Below, piece by piece: positions 1 to 6,477 of a DNA stretch of 8,465 nucleotides; position 1 is the first letter of the stretch, and every line of letters begins with the position of its first letter. A model generated the notes under the pieces. That model was not told the origin of the DNA. It made no database searches and worked only from the letters and a program-made list of their open reading frames with translations. The position numbers and the translations under genes are program-made. This DNA comes from Gemmatimonadota bacterium (lineage in GTDB: Bacteria > Gemmatimonadota > Gemmatimonadetes > JACCXV01 > JAHWKZ01): contig DAOWHI010000106.1 of NCBI GenBank assembly GCA_030641505.1, positions 1 to 8,465 on the forward strand, read 5' to 3'.

Positions 1-781
1 CCTTAGGGATTTCCCGAATCTCGGCCTGGGCGGTGACCAGCGTGACGGTACGATCCAGCACCTCGACTTCGCGGCCGTCGATCTCATCGAGCAGCTTGGC
101 GAGGTTCGGTACGATGAGATCGATGACGTTCAATTCGAGTGCTTCTGTCTCGGTGATCGCATCGGCCTCGCGCACTGCGCGTTCGGCCCATTCAGCGTTG
201 CGTCCCCGCTTCTCGGCGATCGTGCGAATGAACGCCACTGTGTCGTTCAAGATCTTGCGTTCGAGATCGGTCTGGCCCTCGATCTGTTCTTCAGCCACCG
301 AGTCAGCCGGAGCCGGCCCGCCAGGCGCGATGTCCCCTCCGCCAATGTTGATCGGTGTCGCCGCGCCGATGTTCGTACCCGGCGCCATCGCGGCCACATG
401 CGCGGCAAGCGTGATGAAAACCCCGGCCGACCCGGCTCGAGCCCCTCCGGGCGAGACGTACACGACCACCGGTACACGGCTGGCGAGCATCGCCTGGATA
501 ATGTCGCGTGTCGACTCGACCAAACCGCCGGGCGTGTCGAGCTCGATGATCAGCGCGTTGGCGCGTTCGTCCTCCGACTGGGTGATGGCGTCGATCAGAA
601 ACTCGGCCGACGCCGGCTGAATCGCGCCATCGATCTCGACATGGAACACGAAGTCGCGGCTGGGCTCAGTCGCGATCGTGTCGGGCTGTGCAACGGTAGA
701 ATCCTGGGCTACCGCTGGCAGAGCGACTAGCAACAGGGTAAGCGCGGTGATGACCACGCGAGGCTTCGACGCTAGGGTCAT
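1..781 (-). CDS. NfeD-family membrane-bound serine protease (ClpP class), N-terminal 260 residues, partial
   Basis: Reading the minus strand from the ATG at 781 gives 260 uninterrupted codons to the window edge; the C-terminus lies outside. Residues 1-25 look like a signal peptide ending in an AVA cleavage site before Gln26. Residues about 44-215 match the ClpP-like protease domain of NfeD proteins: IIELDTPGG at 78-86, GGARAGSAG around 112-120 with Ser118 as predicted nucleophile, MAPGTNIGAA at 132-141, and Lys176 in an ERKILND segment as the likely general base (the family uses a Ser/Lys dyad). The VIDLIVPNL stretch and IDGREVEV motif near the visible end are also typical of the family. Full-length members continue into membrane helices and an OB-fold NfeD domain, neither visible here. 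The role is presumed membrane proteolysis or membrane quality control, often with a stomatin-like partner; no partner is seen. It is divergent from the gamma-glutamyltransferase gene, with 30 bp between starts. No Shine-Dalgarno is visible. Confidence 0.9.
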   Translation of the reverse strand, partial: MTLASKPRVVITALTLLLVALPAVAQDSTVAQPDTIATEPSRDFVFHVEIDGAIQPASAEFLIDAITQSEDERANALIIELDTPGGLVESTRDIIQAMLASRVPVVVYVSPGGARAGSAGVFITLAAHVAAMAPGTNIGAATPINIGGGDIAPGGPAPADSVAEEQIEGQTDLERKILNDTVAFIRTIAEKRGRNAEWAERAVREADAITETEALELNVIDLIVPNLAKLLDEIDGREVEVLDRTVTLVTAQAEIREIPK

Positions 782-811
782 GATTCCAGAAGCTAATGGT
801 ATATTCCTGCC
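782..811. promoter_or_regulatory. 30-bp divergent promoter region between the NfeD-type protease and ggt
   Basis: This is the entire space between the two outward-facing start codons. On the plus strand TATATT at 800-805 lies six bases before the GTG at 812. On the minus strand TAGCTT (795 down to 790) lies eight bases before the ATG at 781. Both fit a -10 element placed for a transcript starting at or next to the start codon, and neither gene has a Shine-Dalgarno sequence, so leaderless mRNAs are plausible. I see no good -35 box for either. Assignment of the -10 elements is inference from pattern and spacing only. Confidence 0.35.
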
Positions 812-2521
812 GTGCGTAATTCAGTCGCCCTCGGTTTGTTGGTCGCCGCGTCGCTAACCGGCTCAACTGCCTTGGCTCAGCAGCCGCGGTGGTGGTCGCC
901 GGTCGTCGCAGACAGCGCGATGGTCGTCAGCGCCAAGAGCGAGGCGACGCGCGTTGGCGTGGAGATCTTGCGCCGCGGTGGGAACGCCGTCGACGCGGCG
1001 ATCGCGGTTCATTTCGCGCTCGCGGTCGCCCTTCCGTCAGCCGGCAATCTCGGCGGCGGTGGGTTTCTCGTTGTGCGCACGGCAGATGGCGCAGTCCACA
1101 CCTACGACTACCGAGAAACCGCGCCCCTGGCGGCCAGCGAGGACATGTACCTGGACGAGTCAGGCGAAGTAAGACCCGGGCACCCGTCTTGGTTCGGCGC
1201 GCTCGCGGTGGCGACGCCGGGATCGGTGGCCGGCATGAAGCTCGTTCACGAACGGCACGCAACGCTGCCCTGGGCGGAGCTCATCGAACCGGCGATCGAA
1301 TTGGCCGAGCGCGGGTTTCCGGTCGACCCATATGCGCTCCGGTTGATCGCCGGCAAAGTCGACGACATCCGACGCTTTCCCGGCGCCGCGGCGATTCTCC
1401 TGTCGGATGGGCAACTGCCAGCGGTTGGAGACACCCTCCGCCAGCCCGAACTCGCCCGCACCCTGCAGCTGATCGCGACCCAAGGGCCGGCAGTCTTCTA
1501 CCACGGTGAGATCGCCGACTCGATCGTCGGCGCGATGGCGCGGCGTGGAGGCTTGGTCACCCACGAAGACTTGCGGCGGTACCGGGCTGTAGAGCGGCCT
1601 CCGATCACGTTCGACTACCGCGGGTACACGGTTCATAGCATGGGCCCGCCATCTTCGGGCGGCATCACGCTCAAGCTCATTCTCGAGCAGCTCGAAACGA
1701 TCGACCTCGGCAACTACCCCTATCACGGCGCGCGCGCAGTCCATCGCATCGTCGAGGCGATGCGGCGCGCATTCGCGGAGCGAAACGTGTTGCTGGGCGA
1801 TCCTGACTTCGTCGACATCCCGGAGTCGATTTTGGCCGAACCGTACGCGCACGAACTCGCGGCTTCGATTGACACATTGCGCGCCACGTCGTCGATCGAC
1901 ATCCGGCCCGAACTCAGCGCGTCACAGGCCACGGTAGAGAGCACGGAGACGACCCACTTCTCGATCGTCGATCCGATGGGCAACGCAGTCGCATCCACAA
2001 CCACCATCAACGGCTCGTTCGGGTCGCTCGAAACAGTGGCCGGCTTCTTTCTCAACAACGAGATGGACGATCTGACCGTGAAGCCCGGGGTGCCCAACGC
2101 GTATGGACTCGTGCAGGGGCGATCGAACGCCATCCAGCCCGGCAAGCGGCCCCTATCGGCGATGACCCCGACGATCGTGGTGCAGAACGGAAAGCCTCGT
2201 TTTATCGTCGGTTCCCCGGGTGGGTCGACGATCATCACCACCGTAGCACAGATCTTGATCGGCACAATCGATTACGGAATGACACTCGCCGAGGCACTCG
2301 ACGGTGGCCGGATCCACCACCAACACTTGCCGGACACGATTCGAGCCGAGCCGTGGACGCTTTCCGAGGATACTGTGGCCCAACTCGAATCGATCGGTCA
2401 TCGAGTGGAAATGCGGCGCGGCTACTCCGGCCGGGCGCAAGGGATCGAGCTTGGCCCTGAGACCGGTCTCCTATATGGGCGAAGCGATCTGAGGGGCGGT
2501 GGAGAAGCGGCCGGTTTCTAG
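812..2521 (+). CDS. ggt: gamma-glutamyltransferase, secreted, autoprocessed Ntn-hydrolase
   Basis: The 569-residue product begins with a signal peptide (residues 1-22, ALA before Gln23), so it acts in the periplasm or outside. The family cleaves the gamma-glutamyl bond of glutathione and related compounds, transferring the glutamyl group to water or an amino acid. Visible hallmarks: YRETAP with substrate-binding Arg101; RRGGNAVDAAIA near the N-terminus; autocleavage site ETTHFS with Thr380 as the nucleophile that becomes the N-terminus of the small subunit; NNEMDD with Asp419; a lid-loop with Tyr431 (PNAYGL); KRPLSAM at 445-451; SPGGS. The small subunit (380-569) is 190 residues, as in E. coli. 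One oddity: the second serine of the usual LSSM carboxylate-binding pair is Ala450. The GTG start is chosen because it alone gives a proper signal peptide; it has no Shine-Dalgarno. The C-terminal GRSD...GF ending matches complete family members. Confidence 0.95.
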   Translation: MRNSVALGLLVAASLTGSTALAQQPRWWSPVVADSAMVVSAKSEATRVGVEILRRGGNAVDAAIAVHFALAVALPSAGNLGGGGFLVVRTADGAVHTYDYRETAPLAASEDMYLDESGEVRPGHPSWFGALAVATPGSVAGMKLVHERHATLPWAELIEPAIELAERGFPVDPYALRLIAGKVDDIRRFPGAAAILLSDGQLPAVGDTLRQPELARTLQLIATQGPAVFYHGEIADSIVGAMARRGGLVTHEDLRRYRAVERPPITFDYRGYTVHSMGPPSSGGITLKLILEQLETIDLGNYPYHGARAVHRIVEAMRRAFAERNVLLGDPDFVDIPESILAEPYAHELAASIDTLRATSSIDIRPELSASQATVESTETTHFSIVDPMGNAVASTTTINGSFGSLETVAGFFLNNEMDDLTVKPGVPNAYGLVQGRSNAIQPGKRPLSAMTPTIVVQNGKPRFIVGSPGGSTIITTVAQILIGTIDYGMTLAEALDGGRIHHQHLPDTIRAEPWTLSEDTVAQLESIGHRVEMRRGYSGRAQGIELGPETGLLYGRSDLRGGGEAAGF

Positions 2522-2566
2522 CGGCTGAAGACCCCGGGCTGGACGTGAAACCCATGGTCTTCCGCT
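2520..2566. terminator. candidate bidirectional hairpin between convergent genes
   Basis: AGCGG (2520-2524) plus AAGACC (2528-2533) can pair with GGTCTTCCGCT (2556-2566), giving 11 base pairs with a three-base bulge (CTG), and an inner GGG/CCC pairing could extend the stem. It occupies most of the 51-bp gap between the stop of ggt and the stop of the minus-strand lipoprotein gene, where a shared terminator would be expected. There is no T-tract on either side, so classical intrinsic termination is doubtful. Confidence 0.35.
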
Positions 2567-2572
2567 GACGCA

Positions 2573-3496
2573 CTAAGGCTCGGCGGAACGCTCGCTGGTT
2601 TCGGGAAGGGTTAGCCGGATCGGCACGCTGAGCACGACCGTCAACGGTGTCCCGCTGGGCACGATCACCTCACGATCGGGCGTCGGAGCAACGAGCGTGG
2701 CACCGGCCACGCCTCCCAGGATCGTGCCGACGATGACCGATCGGGATCCGCCACCCAGAACCTGACCCAGCAGAGCTCCCGTGAGCGCGCCACTGGCGGC
2801 ACCCGCCACCCGGTCGCCACCGGGTGCGTCGTCGAGATCCGCTTCGAGCCCGTCATCGTCGGGATCCGCCAACTCGGCCTTGAGCGGCCGTCGCTCGCCG
2901 GACGGCAGGATCAGCGACCGGAACTCGAGCTCGACCATCGCCGGTTGCTCGTCATCGCCATCTTCGGCCCTCACGACCCGGCTGACTCGGCCCTCGACGA
3001 GCGTGTGGGCCGGTAGTACGACGGTCTCACCTAGCTGAACGTCGTCAATCAGTCGGGCCGCGAATCGATCACCGACAAGTGTCGTCGCGGTATGAAGTGG
3101 CGTTTTCAACTCCAGCTCGAGGTACGTTCCCGCCGGTAGAGTGGGATCGACTGTGGCCGGCTTAGTCGTTTCTTCGGTCGTGGTGGCTACTGTGTCGGGC
3201 TCTCCCGCTTGAGTGTCATGTGGAACCTCGGAGATATCGCCGGGCTCGGGCTCACGTTCCTCGGGTTCGCCGGGGGAGGCGGGCCGTTCGATGATCACGA
3301 CCTCTTCGATCGGTGCAGGGGGCATCGGCGATACAGCTGCAACGGTGTCTGCCAGTGCAGAGATCGCGGCGGTCGAGTCGGCCTCGACAACGATCGTGCG
3401 GCCGGGCTCGTGTTGACACCCGAGCGCGACGGCAACCACCGCTGCGACAACGCCGGGCTGGCCATGGACCACTCGCTTCAGGAGCTTACGGCGCAT
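2573..3496 (-). CDS. putative lipoprotein with VirB10/TrbI-like beta domain and glycine zipper
   Basis: The 307-residue product has a basic start (MRRKLLKR), a hydrophobic stretch and a lipobox-like AVALGC with Cys27 as the predicted lipidated residue. Residues about 35-120 form a low-complexity linker rich in Glu, Pro and Thr. Residues 121-210 look beta-rich (LPAGTYLELELKTPL, VGDRFAARL, VVLPAHTLVEGRVSRV, LPSGERRPLKAEL), resembling the VirB10/TrbI-like beta module found in envelope proteins. A Gly/Ala-rich glycine zipper follows at about 230-271, then a last strand region (VIVPSGTPLTVVL). The specific function is unknown; a structural envelope or outer-membrane-associated role is inferred. 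I chose the ATG at 3496 because GAGG lies four bases upstream; an in-frame ATG at 3517 would add seven residues and overlap the divergent ABC gene by 23 bp. The start codon overlaps that of the ABC gene at 3495. Confidence 0.75.
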   Translation of the reverse strand: MRRKLLKRVVHGQPGVVAAVVAVALGCQHEPGRTIVVEADSTAAISALADTVAAVSPMPPAPIEEVVIIERPASPGEPEEREPEPGDISEVPHDTQAGEPDTVATTTEETTKPATVDPTLPAGTYLELELKTPLHTATTLVGDRFAARLIDDVQLGETVVLPAHTLVEGRVSRVVRAEDGDDEQPAMVELEFRSLILPSGERRPLKAELADPDDDGLEADLDDAPGGDRVAGAASGALTGALLGQVLGGGSRSVIVGTILGGVAGATLVAPTPDREVIVPSGTPLTVVLSVPIRLTLPETSERSAEP

Positions 3497-3504
3497 GCAT
3501 CCTC
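3480..3504. promoter_or_regulatory. face-to-face start codons on a GCATGC palindrome with flanking ribosome binding sites
   Basis: The palindrome GCATGC at 3493-3498 carries the plus-strand ATG of the ABC gene (3495-3497) and the minus-strand ATG of the lipoprotein gene (3496-3494). AGGAG at 3480-3484 is the likely plus-strand Shine-Dalgarno (10-base spacer) and lies inside the lipoprotein coding sequence. GAGG on the minus strand (3504-3501) is the likely Shine-Dalgarno for the lipoprotein gene (4-base spacer) and lies inside the ABC coding sequence. Both promoters and any 5' leaders must therefore sit inside the opposite gene. Confidence 0.6.
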
Positions 3505-5237
3505 TTCGTTCGCTCATTCCCTACGTCCGACCGTACCGGAGAGCCCTGGTCTGGGGGGCGATCTGTATAGCCCTGAGCGCCGGGTTTGGTTCCCTGAGCC
3601 CGATCGTGGTCAAGTTTGCGGTCGACGCGCTCCGCGCCGAGGCCACGTGGACTGCGATTTCTGTGTACGCCGGAGCGATCGTCGTTATCGCGGCGATTCA
3701 AGGCATTTTCCGGTACGCTCAACGACACTTGGTCTACGGCGCTTCGCGAAAGATCGAGACCGATCTCCGTGACGACTTATACGCCAACTTGCTGAGACAA
3801 TCGCCGGCGTTTTTCGATCGATTGCCAACCGGCGACGTTTTGAGTCGCCTCTCCAATGATCTCGGCTCGGTCCGAATGAGCGTAGGCCCAGGCATTCTAT
3901 TTGGTGTCAACACGGTCGCGACAATCGCGCTGGCGATCGCGTTCATGCTCTGGATCGACCCGTGGCTGACGCTCTTGGCGTTGCTGCCACTGCCGTTCGT
4001 TTCGGTGACGGTCAAGCTAATGGGCCAGCGGCTCCACCGGCTAAGCCTTGTCAGTCAGACTGCGCTTGCGGAAGTAACGACGACGGTTCAAGAGAATCTG
4101 GCCGGCCTCAGGGTGGTCCGCGCCTACGGTTTGGACGGCAGCGAGCAGCGCCGTTTCCACGCCCGAAGCGAGGACTACGTGTTGGCCAACCTGAGGCTAG
4201 CCCGAGTCCGAGCGATGTTGGGTCCAGCGCTCGGTTTCCTGCTCGGCCTGAGCCTGCTGATCCTGCTCTGGCTAGGGGGTCGTCGCGTTGTGGCCGGACA
4301 CCTGACGCTCGGCGACCTGGTGGCGTTCTTGATGTATCTGGGGATGATCAGTTGGCCGTTGATCGCGTTCGGCTGGATCGCCAACCTGTTTCAGCGCGCG
4401 ACCGCAGCCATGCGACGGCTCAACGCAGTTCTGCTCGCCATTCCAACCATTGACGACGGTCACGCTGACCCGGCGGCCAGAATCACCGCCGGCAGCATCG
4501 CTCTCGATGATGTGGTTTTCCGCTATCATCCAGATAGGCCTCCGGTCTTGAATGGCTTCACACTATCGATACCTGCGGGCGCAACAGTGGGGATCACCGG
4601 CCCCACCGGGAGCGGCAAGACCACGCTTCTCAGGCTGATCACCCGGCTGTATGAACCCCAAACCGGGACGATCGAGATCGACGGCCGCCAAATTCGTGAC
4701 TACCCGCTCGATGTGCTGCGGCGCGCAGTGGCGACCGCCCAACAGGAACCACTCCTGTTCAGCGACACGTTGAAAGGAAACCTGGAGTTTGGTAGCGCCG
4801 TCGATGGTCAGTTGTCGGTCGACCAGGCGGTGTCGATCAGTGGTCTGGCGGACGAAGTACGCACGTTTCCGGCTGGCTACGATACCGTTGTGGGAGAGCG
4901 GGGGATCACTCTGTCGGGCGGGCAGAAGCAGCGCGTGTCGCTGGCCCGAGCGGTGTTGTCCGAGCCCACGATCCTGCTTCTTGACGACGCGTTCTCTTCG
5001 GTCGACACCGAGACCGAGGAAGGGATCTTGAGTCGGCTCAAGGCGTTCATGGACAGCCGGACGACCTTGCTCGTCAGCCACCGTGTATCGACTCTGAGAT
5101 CTGCCGACCGAATCGTCGTCCTGGAGCAAGGTCGCATCGTCGAGAGCGGCACTCACGACGAACTGTTGGCGGCCAGCGGGCAGTACGCAGAGCTGTACCA
5201 CCGACAACAGTTGGAGGCAGCGTTGGAGGAGGCTTGA
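3495..5237 (+). CDS. ABC exporter half-transporter, degenerate-site subunit (MdlA/YheI/TM287-like)
   Basis: The 580-residue protein has an N-terminal type I exporter membrane domain, with six helices at roughly 18-40, 53-75, 131-154, 156-176, 240-262 and 272-296, and a C-terminal nucleotide-binding domain. ATPase motifs are Walker A GPTGSGKT at 369-376 (Lys375), Q-loop Gln417, canonical signature LSGGQ at 473-477, Walker B ILLLD ending at Asp497, D-loop SSVD at 501-504 and switch His529. The catalytic-glutamate position is Asp498, the substitution typical of the degenerate subunit of heterodimeric exporters. It should therefore need a partner, and the half-transporter at 6478-8280 has the complementary features. 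Substrate cannot be read from the sequence; relatives export drugs, lipids or peptides. AGGAG at 3480-3484 supports the ATG start. It is convergent with the DsbA-like gene, with six bases between the stop codons. Confidence 0.93.
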   Translation: MHPLRSLIPYVRPYRRALVWGAICIALSAGFGSLSPIVVKFAVDALRAEATWTAISVYAGAIVVIAAIQGIFRYAQRHLVYGASRKIETDLRDDLYANLLRQSPAFFDRLPTGDVLSRLSNDLGSVRMSVGPGILFGVNTVATIALAIAFMLWIDPWLTLLALLPLPFVSVTVKLMGQRLHRLSLVSQTALAEVTTTVQENLAGLRVVRAYGLDGSEQRRFHARSEDYVLANLRLARVRAMLGPALGFLLGLSLLILLWLGGRRVVAGHLTLGDLVAFLMYLGMISWPLIAFGWIANLFQRATAAMRRLNAVLLAIPTIDDGHADPAARITAGSIALDDVVFRYHPDRPPVLNGFTLSIPAGATVGITGPTGSGKTTLLRLITRLYEPQTGTIEIDGRQIRDYPLDVLRRAVATAQQEPLLFSDTLKGNLEFGSAVDGQLSVDQAVSISGLADEVRTFPAGYDTVVGERGITLSGGQKQRVSLARAVLSEPTILLLDDAFSSVDTETEEGILSRLKAFMDSRTTLLVSHRVSTLRSADRIVVLEQGRIVESGTHDELLAASGQYAELYHRQQLEAALEEA

Positions 5238-5238
5238 C

Positions 5239-5252
5239 GGCGGCTAGCCGCC
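5239..5252. terminator. perfect 14-bp palindrome at a convergent gene junction
   Basis: GGCGGCTAGCCGCC is its own reverse complement. It covers five of the six bases between the ABC gene stop (5235-5237) and the DsbA-like gene stop (5244-5246) and extends into the latter, including its TAG stop codon. As RNA it would fold from either strand into a 5-bp all-GC stem with a CTAG/CUAG loop. No T-tract follows on either strand, so a terminator role is only suggested by position. Confidence 0.35.
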
Positions 5253-5969
5253 CAGAATCTCGTCGATGACTTCGGCGAAGATCTCGGCCGGCAGAGCGCC
5301 CTCGAGGCGCTGCCCGTTCACAAAAAAGGTCGGCGTGCCGAGGATGTAGAACTTTTGCGCTTCCTTCAAGTCGGTGGCTACCTCGGCGGCGTGATCGGCG
5401 TTCAGATAGCAAGCGTTGAACCGGTCCTCGTCCACGCCTATCGCCCGCCCCGCGGCTTTCACGGCTTTGTCGTTGGCTCCAAACCGGTCGCTGAACATCG
5501 CGTCGTACCACTCCCAAAAACGACCCTGTTCATGCGCGCACTCGCCAGCCAGCGCCAGGTCATAAGCTTTTGGATGGATCGACTGCAGCGGGTTGTTGAC
5601 GAAGATCCAGCGGATCTTATCACCGTATTGACGCCTCAGCGCGGGTGCTGTCTCACGCGCGAACTTCTTGCAGAACGGGCATTCAAAATCAGAGAACTCG
5701 ACGATCGTGATCGGCGCGTTCTCGGGGCCGAGGATCGGGTCGGCGCTGATATCGACGCCGTGCACCAGCGTGGAGCCGGTCGACGTTGGCAGGGTTCCGG
5801 CGGCCACCGCCGGGCCCGAGCCGGGGCCTCCGCGCCACGCCAGCCATCCGATCCCGAGTCCGATCAGGATGCCCAACACGAGCATGCTGGCGGCGGGCCC
5901 TAGACCGCGCTGACGATCACCGGTGGATGGGGCCACGGGTACTTCCGGTGTCACTGGCGAATCGTCCAC
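5244..5969 (-). CDS. membrane-anchored DsbA-like thiol:disulfide oxidoreductase (thioredoxin fold)
   Basis: The 241-residue protein has a short Pro-rich cytoplasmic N-terminus and one membrane helix at about 26-45. After a Gly/Ala linker comes a DsbA/BdbD-type thioredoxin-fold domain facing the periplasm. The active site is CPFC (Cys97, Cys100) in the EFSDFECPFC context, followed by GTPTFFVNG with the cis-proline Pro213. A second pair, Cys144 (AGECAHEQG) and Cys187 (FNACYLN), is common in this subfamily and may form a structural disulfide. The likely role is forming or rearranging disulfides in exported proteins; no DsbB or VKOR partner is present in the window. The GTG start is supported by GGAGGAG (5983-5977) with a 7-base spacer. 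It overlaps the end of the upstream lipoprotein gene by 19 bp, so the two probably form one operon. Confidence 0.9.
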   Translation of the reverse strand: MDDSPVTPEVPVAPSTGDRQRGLGPAASMLVLGILIGLGIGWLAWRGGPGSGPAVAAGTLPTSTGSTLVHGVDISADPILGPENAPITIVEFSDFECPFCKKFARETAPALRRQYGDKIRWIFVNNPLQSIHPKAYDLALAGECAHEQGRFWEWYDAMFSDRFGANDKAVKAAGRAIGVDEDRFNACYLNADHAAEVATDLKEAQKFYILGTPTFFVNGQRLEGALPAEIFAEVIDEILGG

Positions 5970-6286
5970 TCGTATTCTCCTCCCTCTTCGATTGTCAGCT
6001 TGGGCAATCCATAGTGGCGCTCGCTCACTCGCCCAACGCCATAGATCGACACTTCGCGCGTGGGAAGGTTTCGGAACGTATACGCCGTCCCCGGCGGAAC
6101 CGAGTACAACTCTTCACCATCCAGATACACGGTTACCGGCTCCTCAGCTCCGTTCATCACCTTGAGCGAACCGAGCCGCTCATCGACACGAGCCTCATCG
6201 ACCACCGTCTCGCTACCCTGCCGACAGGCACCAGCCGCCAACATGGCAACGAGCAACCCGGGCATGGCCACCGCCCGCATTCTCAT
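5951..6286 (-). CDS. small putative lipoprotein, function unknown
   Basis: The 111-residue product starts with a basic n-region (MRMR), a hydrophobic stretch and a lipobox-like AAGAC with Cys21 as the predicted lipidation site, leaving about 90 mature residues. The mature part looks all-beta, with segments such as VTVYLDGEELYSV, PPGTAYTFRNLP and REVSIYGVGR; it is loosely reminiscent of PEGA-type surface domains, but I do not recognise a family. The ATG is supported by a strong Shine-Dalgarno, AAGGAGT (6297-6291), with a 4-base spacer. Its last 19 bp overlap the start of the DsbA-like gene in another frame, so the two are almost certainly cotranscribed and translationally linked. It contains one cysteine only, so it is not itself an obvious disulfide substrate. 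Confidence 0.75.
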   Translation of the reverse strand: MRMRAVAMPGLLVAMLAAGACRQGSETVVDEARVDERLGSLKVMNGAEEPVTVYLDGEELYSVPPGTAYTFRNLPTREVSIYGVGRVSERHYGLPKLTIEEGGEYEWTIRQ

Positions 6287-6477
6287 CGAGACTCCTTCCG
6301 TTCAGCAGACACCGGTCGATCGTGAACGTGTACCCCCAACCAACGGTACGGGTCCGGATCGACAGCCCGCTGAACGGATAAACTTAGCCCCGCCGGGTCG
6401 CTTGACCCACGCTGCGCGGGCCGGCACCTTTGCGCAACGATGAACCGACCCGGTTTTCTTCCCCACCAAGGAGAATC
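6287..6477. promoter_or_regulatory. divergent intergenic region, largest gap in the window
   Basis: This 191-bp gap separates the minus-strand lipoprotein/DsbA-like pair from the plus-strand ABC gene and must hold promoters for at least the former. An AT-rich island at 6377-6386 contains TAAACT (6379-6384), a possible plus-strand -10 box, without a convincing -35 partner. GGGTC and GACCC (6395-6399 and 6404-6408) form a small inverted repeat with a 4-base spacer that could be a weak operator. TTGACC at 6402-6407 resembles a -35 box but has no good -10 at 17-18 bases. I see no riboswitch or small RNA. Confidence 0.3.
6468..6473 (+). promoter_or_regulatory. ribosome binding site deciding the start of the second ABC gene
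   Basis: AAGGAG ends four bases before the GTG at 6478. The reading frame is open upstream to a TTG at 6430, but that codon has no Shine-Dalgarno and would add 16 residues unlike exporter N-termini, so the GTG at 6478 is preferred. Confidence 0.7.

Noticed and set aside
33..620. Plus-strand open frame of 195 codons
   Set aside because: It lies antisense to the NfeD-type protease, whose minus-strand frame has clear family motifs; the plus-strand product is Ser/Arg/Ala-rich with no recognisable domain.
1160..1852. Minus-strand open frame of 230 codons inside ggt
   Set aside because: Arg-rich shadow frame of a fully conserved gamma-glutamyltransferase; no motif or ribosome binding site supports it.
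3413..3418. Perfect TTGACA, a possible -35 box for the ABC gene at 3495
   Set aside because: The position 17 bases downstream reads CCACCG, nothing like a -10 box, and the sequence encodes the lipobox region of the opposite gene.
3497..3517. Upstream ATG at 3517 for the lipoprotein gene
   Set aside because: It has no usable ribosome binding site spacing, adds a Cys and acidic residue before the basic n-region, and overlaps the ABC gene by 23 bp; kept only as an alternative.
3564..3569. TATACA on the minus strand as a -10 box for the lipoprotein gene
   Set aside because: No -35 resemblance at 16-18 bases upstream, and it lies in ABC coding sequence; too weak to list as a promoter.
4563..5207. 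Minus-strand open frame of 214 codons inside the first ABC gene
   Set aside because: Antisense to the nucleotide-binding domain; long shadow frames are expected at this base composition.
5244..6286. Mobile element carrying the lipoprotein/DsbA-like pair between the ABC genes
   Set aside because: I saw no transposase, terminal inverted repeats or target-site duplication at the edges, and base composition looks the same as in the neighbours.
6430..6477. Upstream TTG start for the second ABC gene
   Set aside because: It has no Shine-Dalgarno, whereas GTG 6478 has AAGGAG four bases upstream; the extra 16 residues are unlike exporter N-termini.
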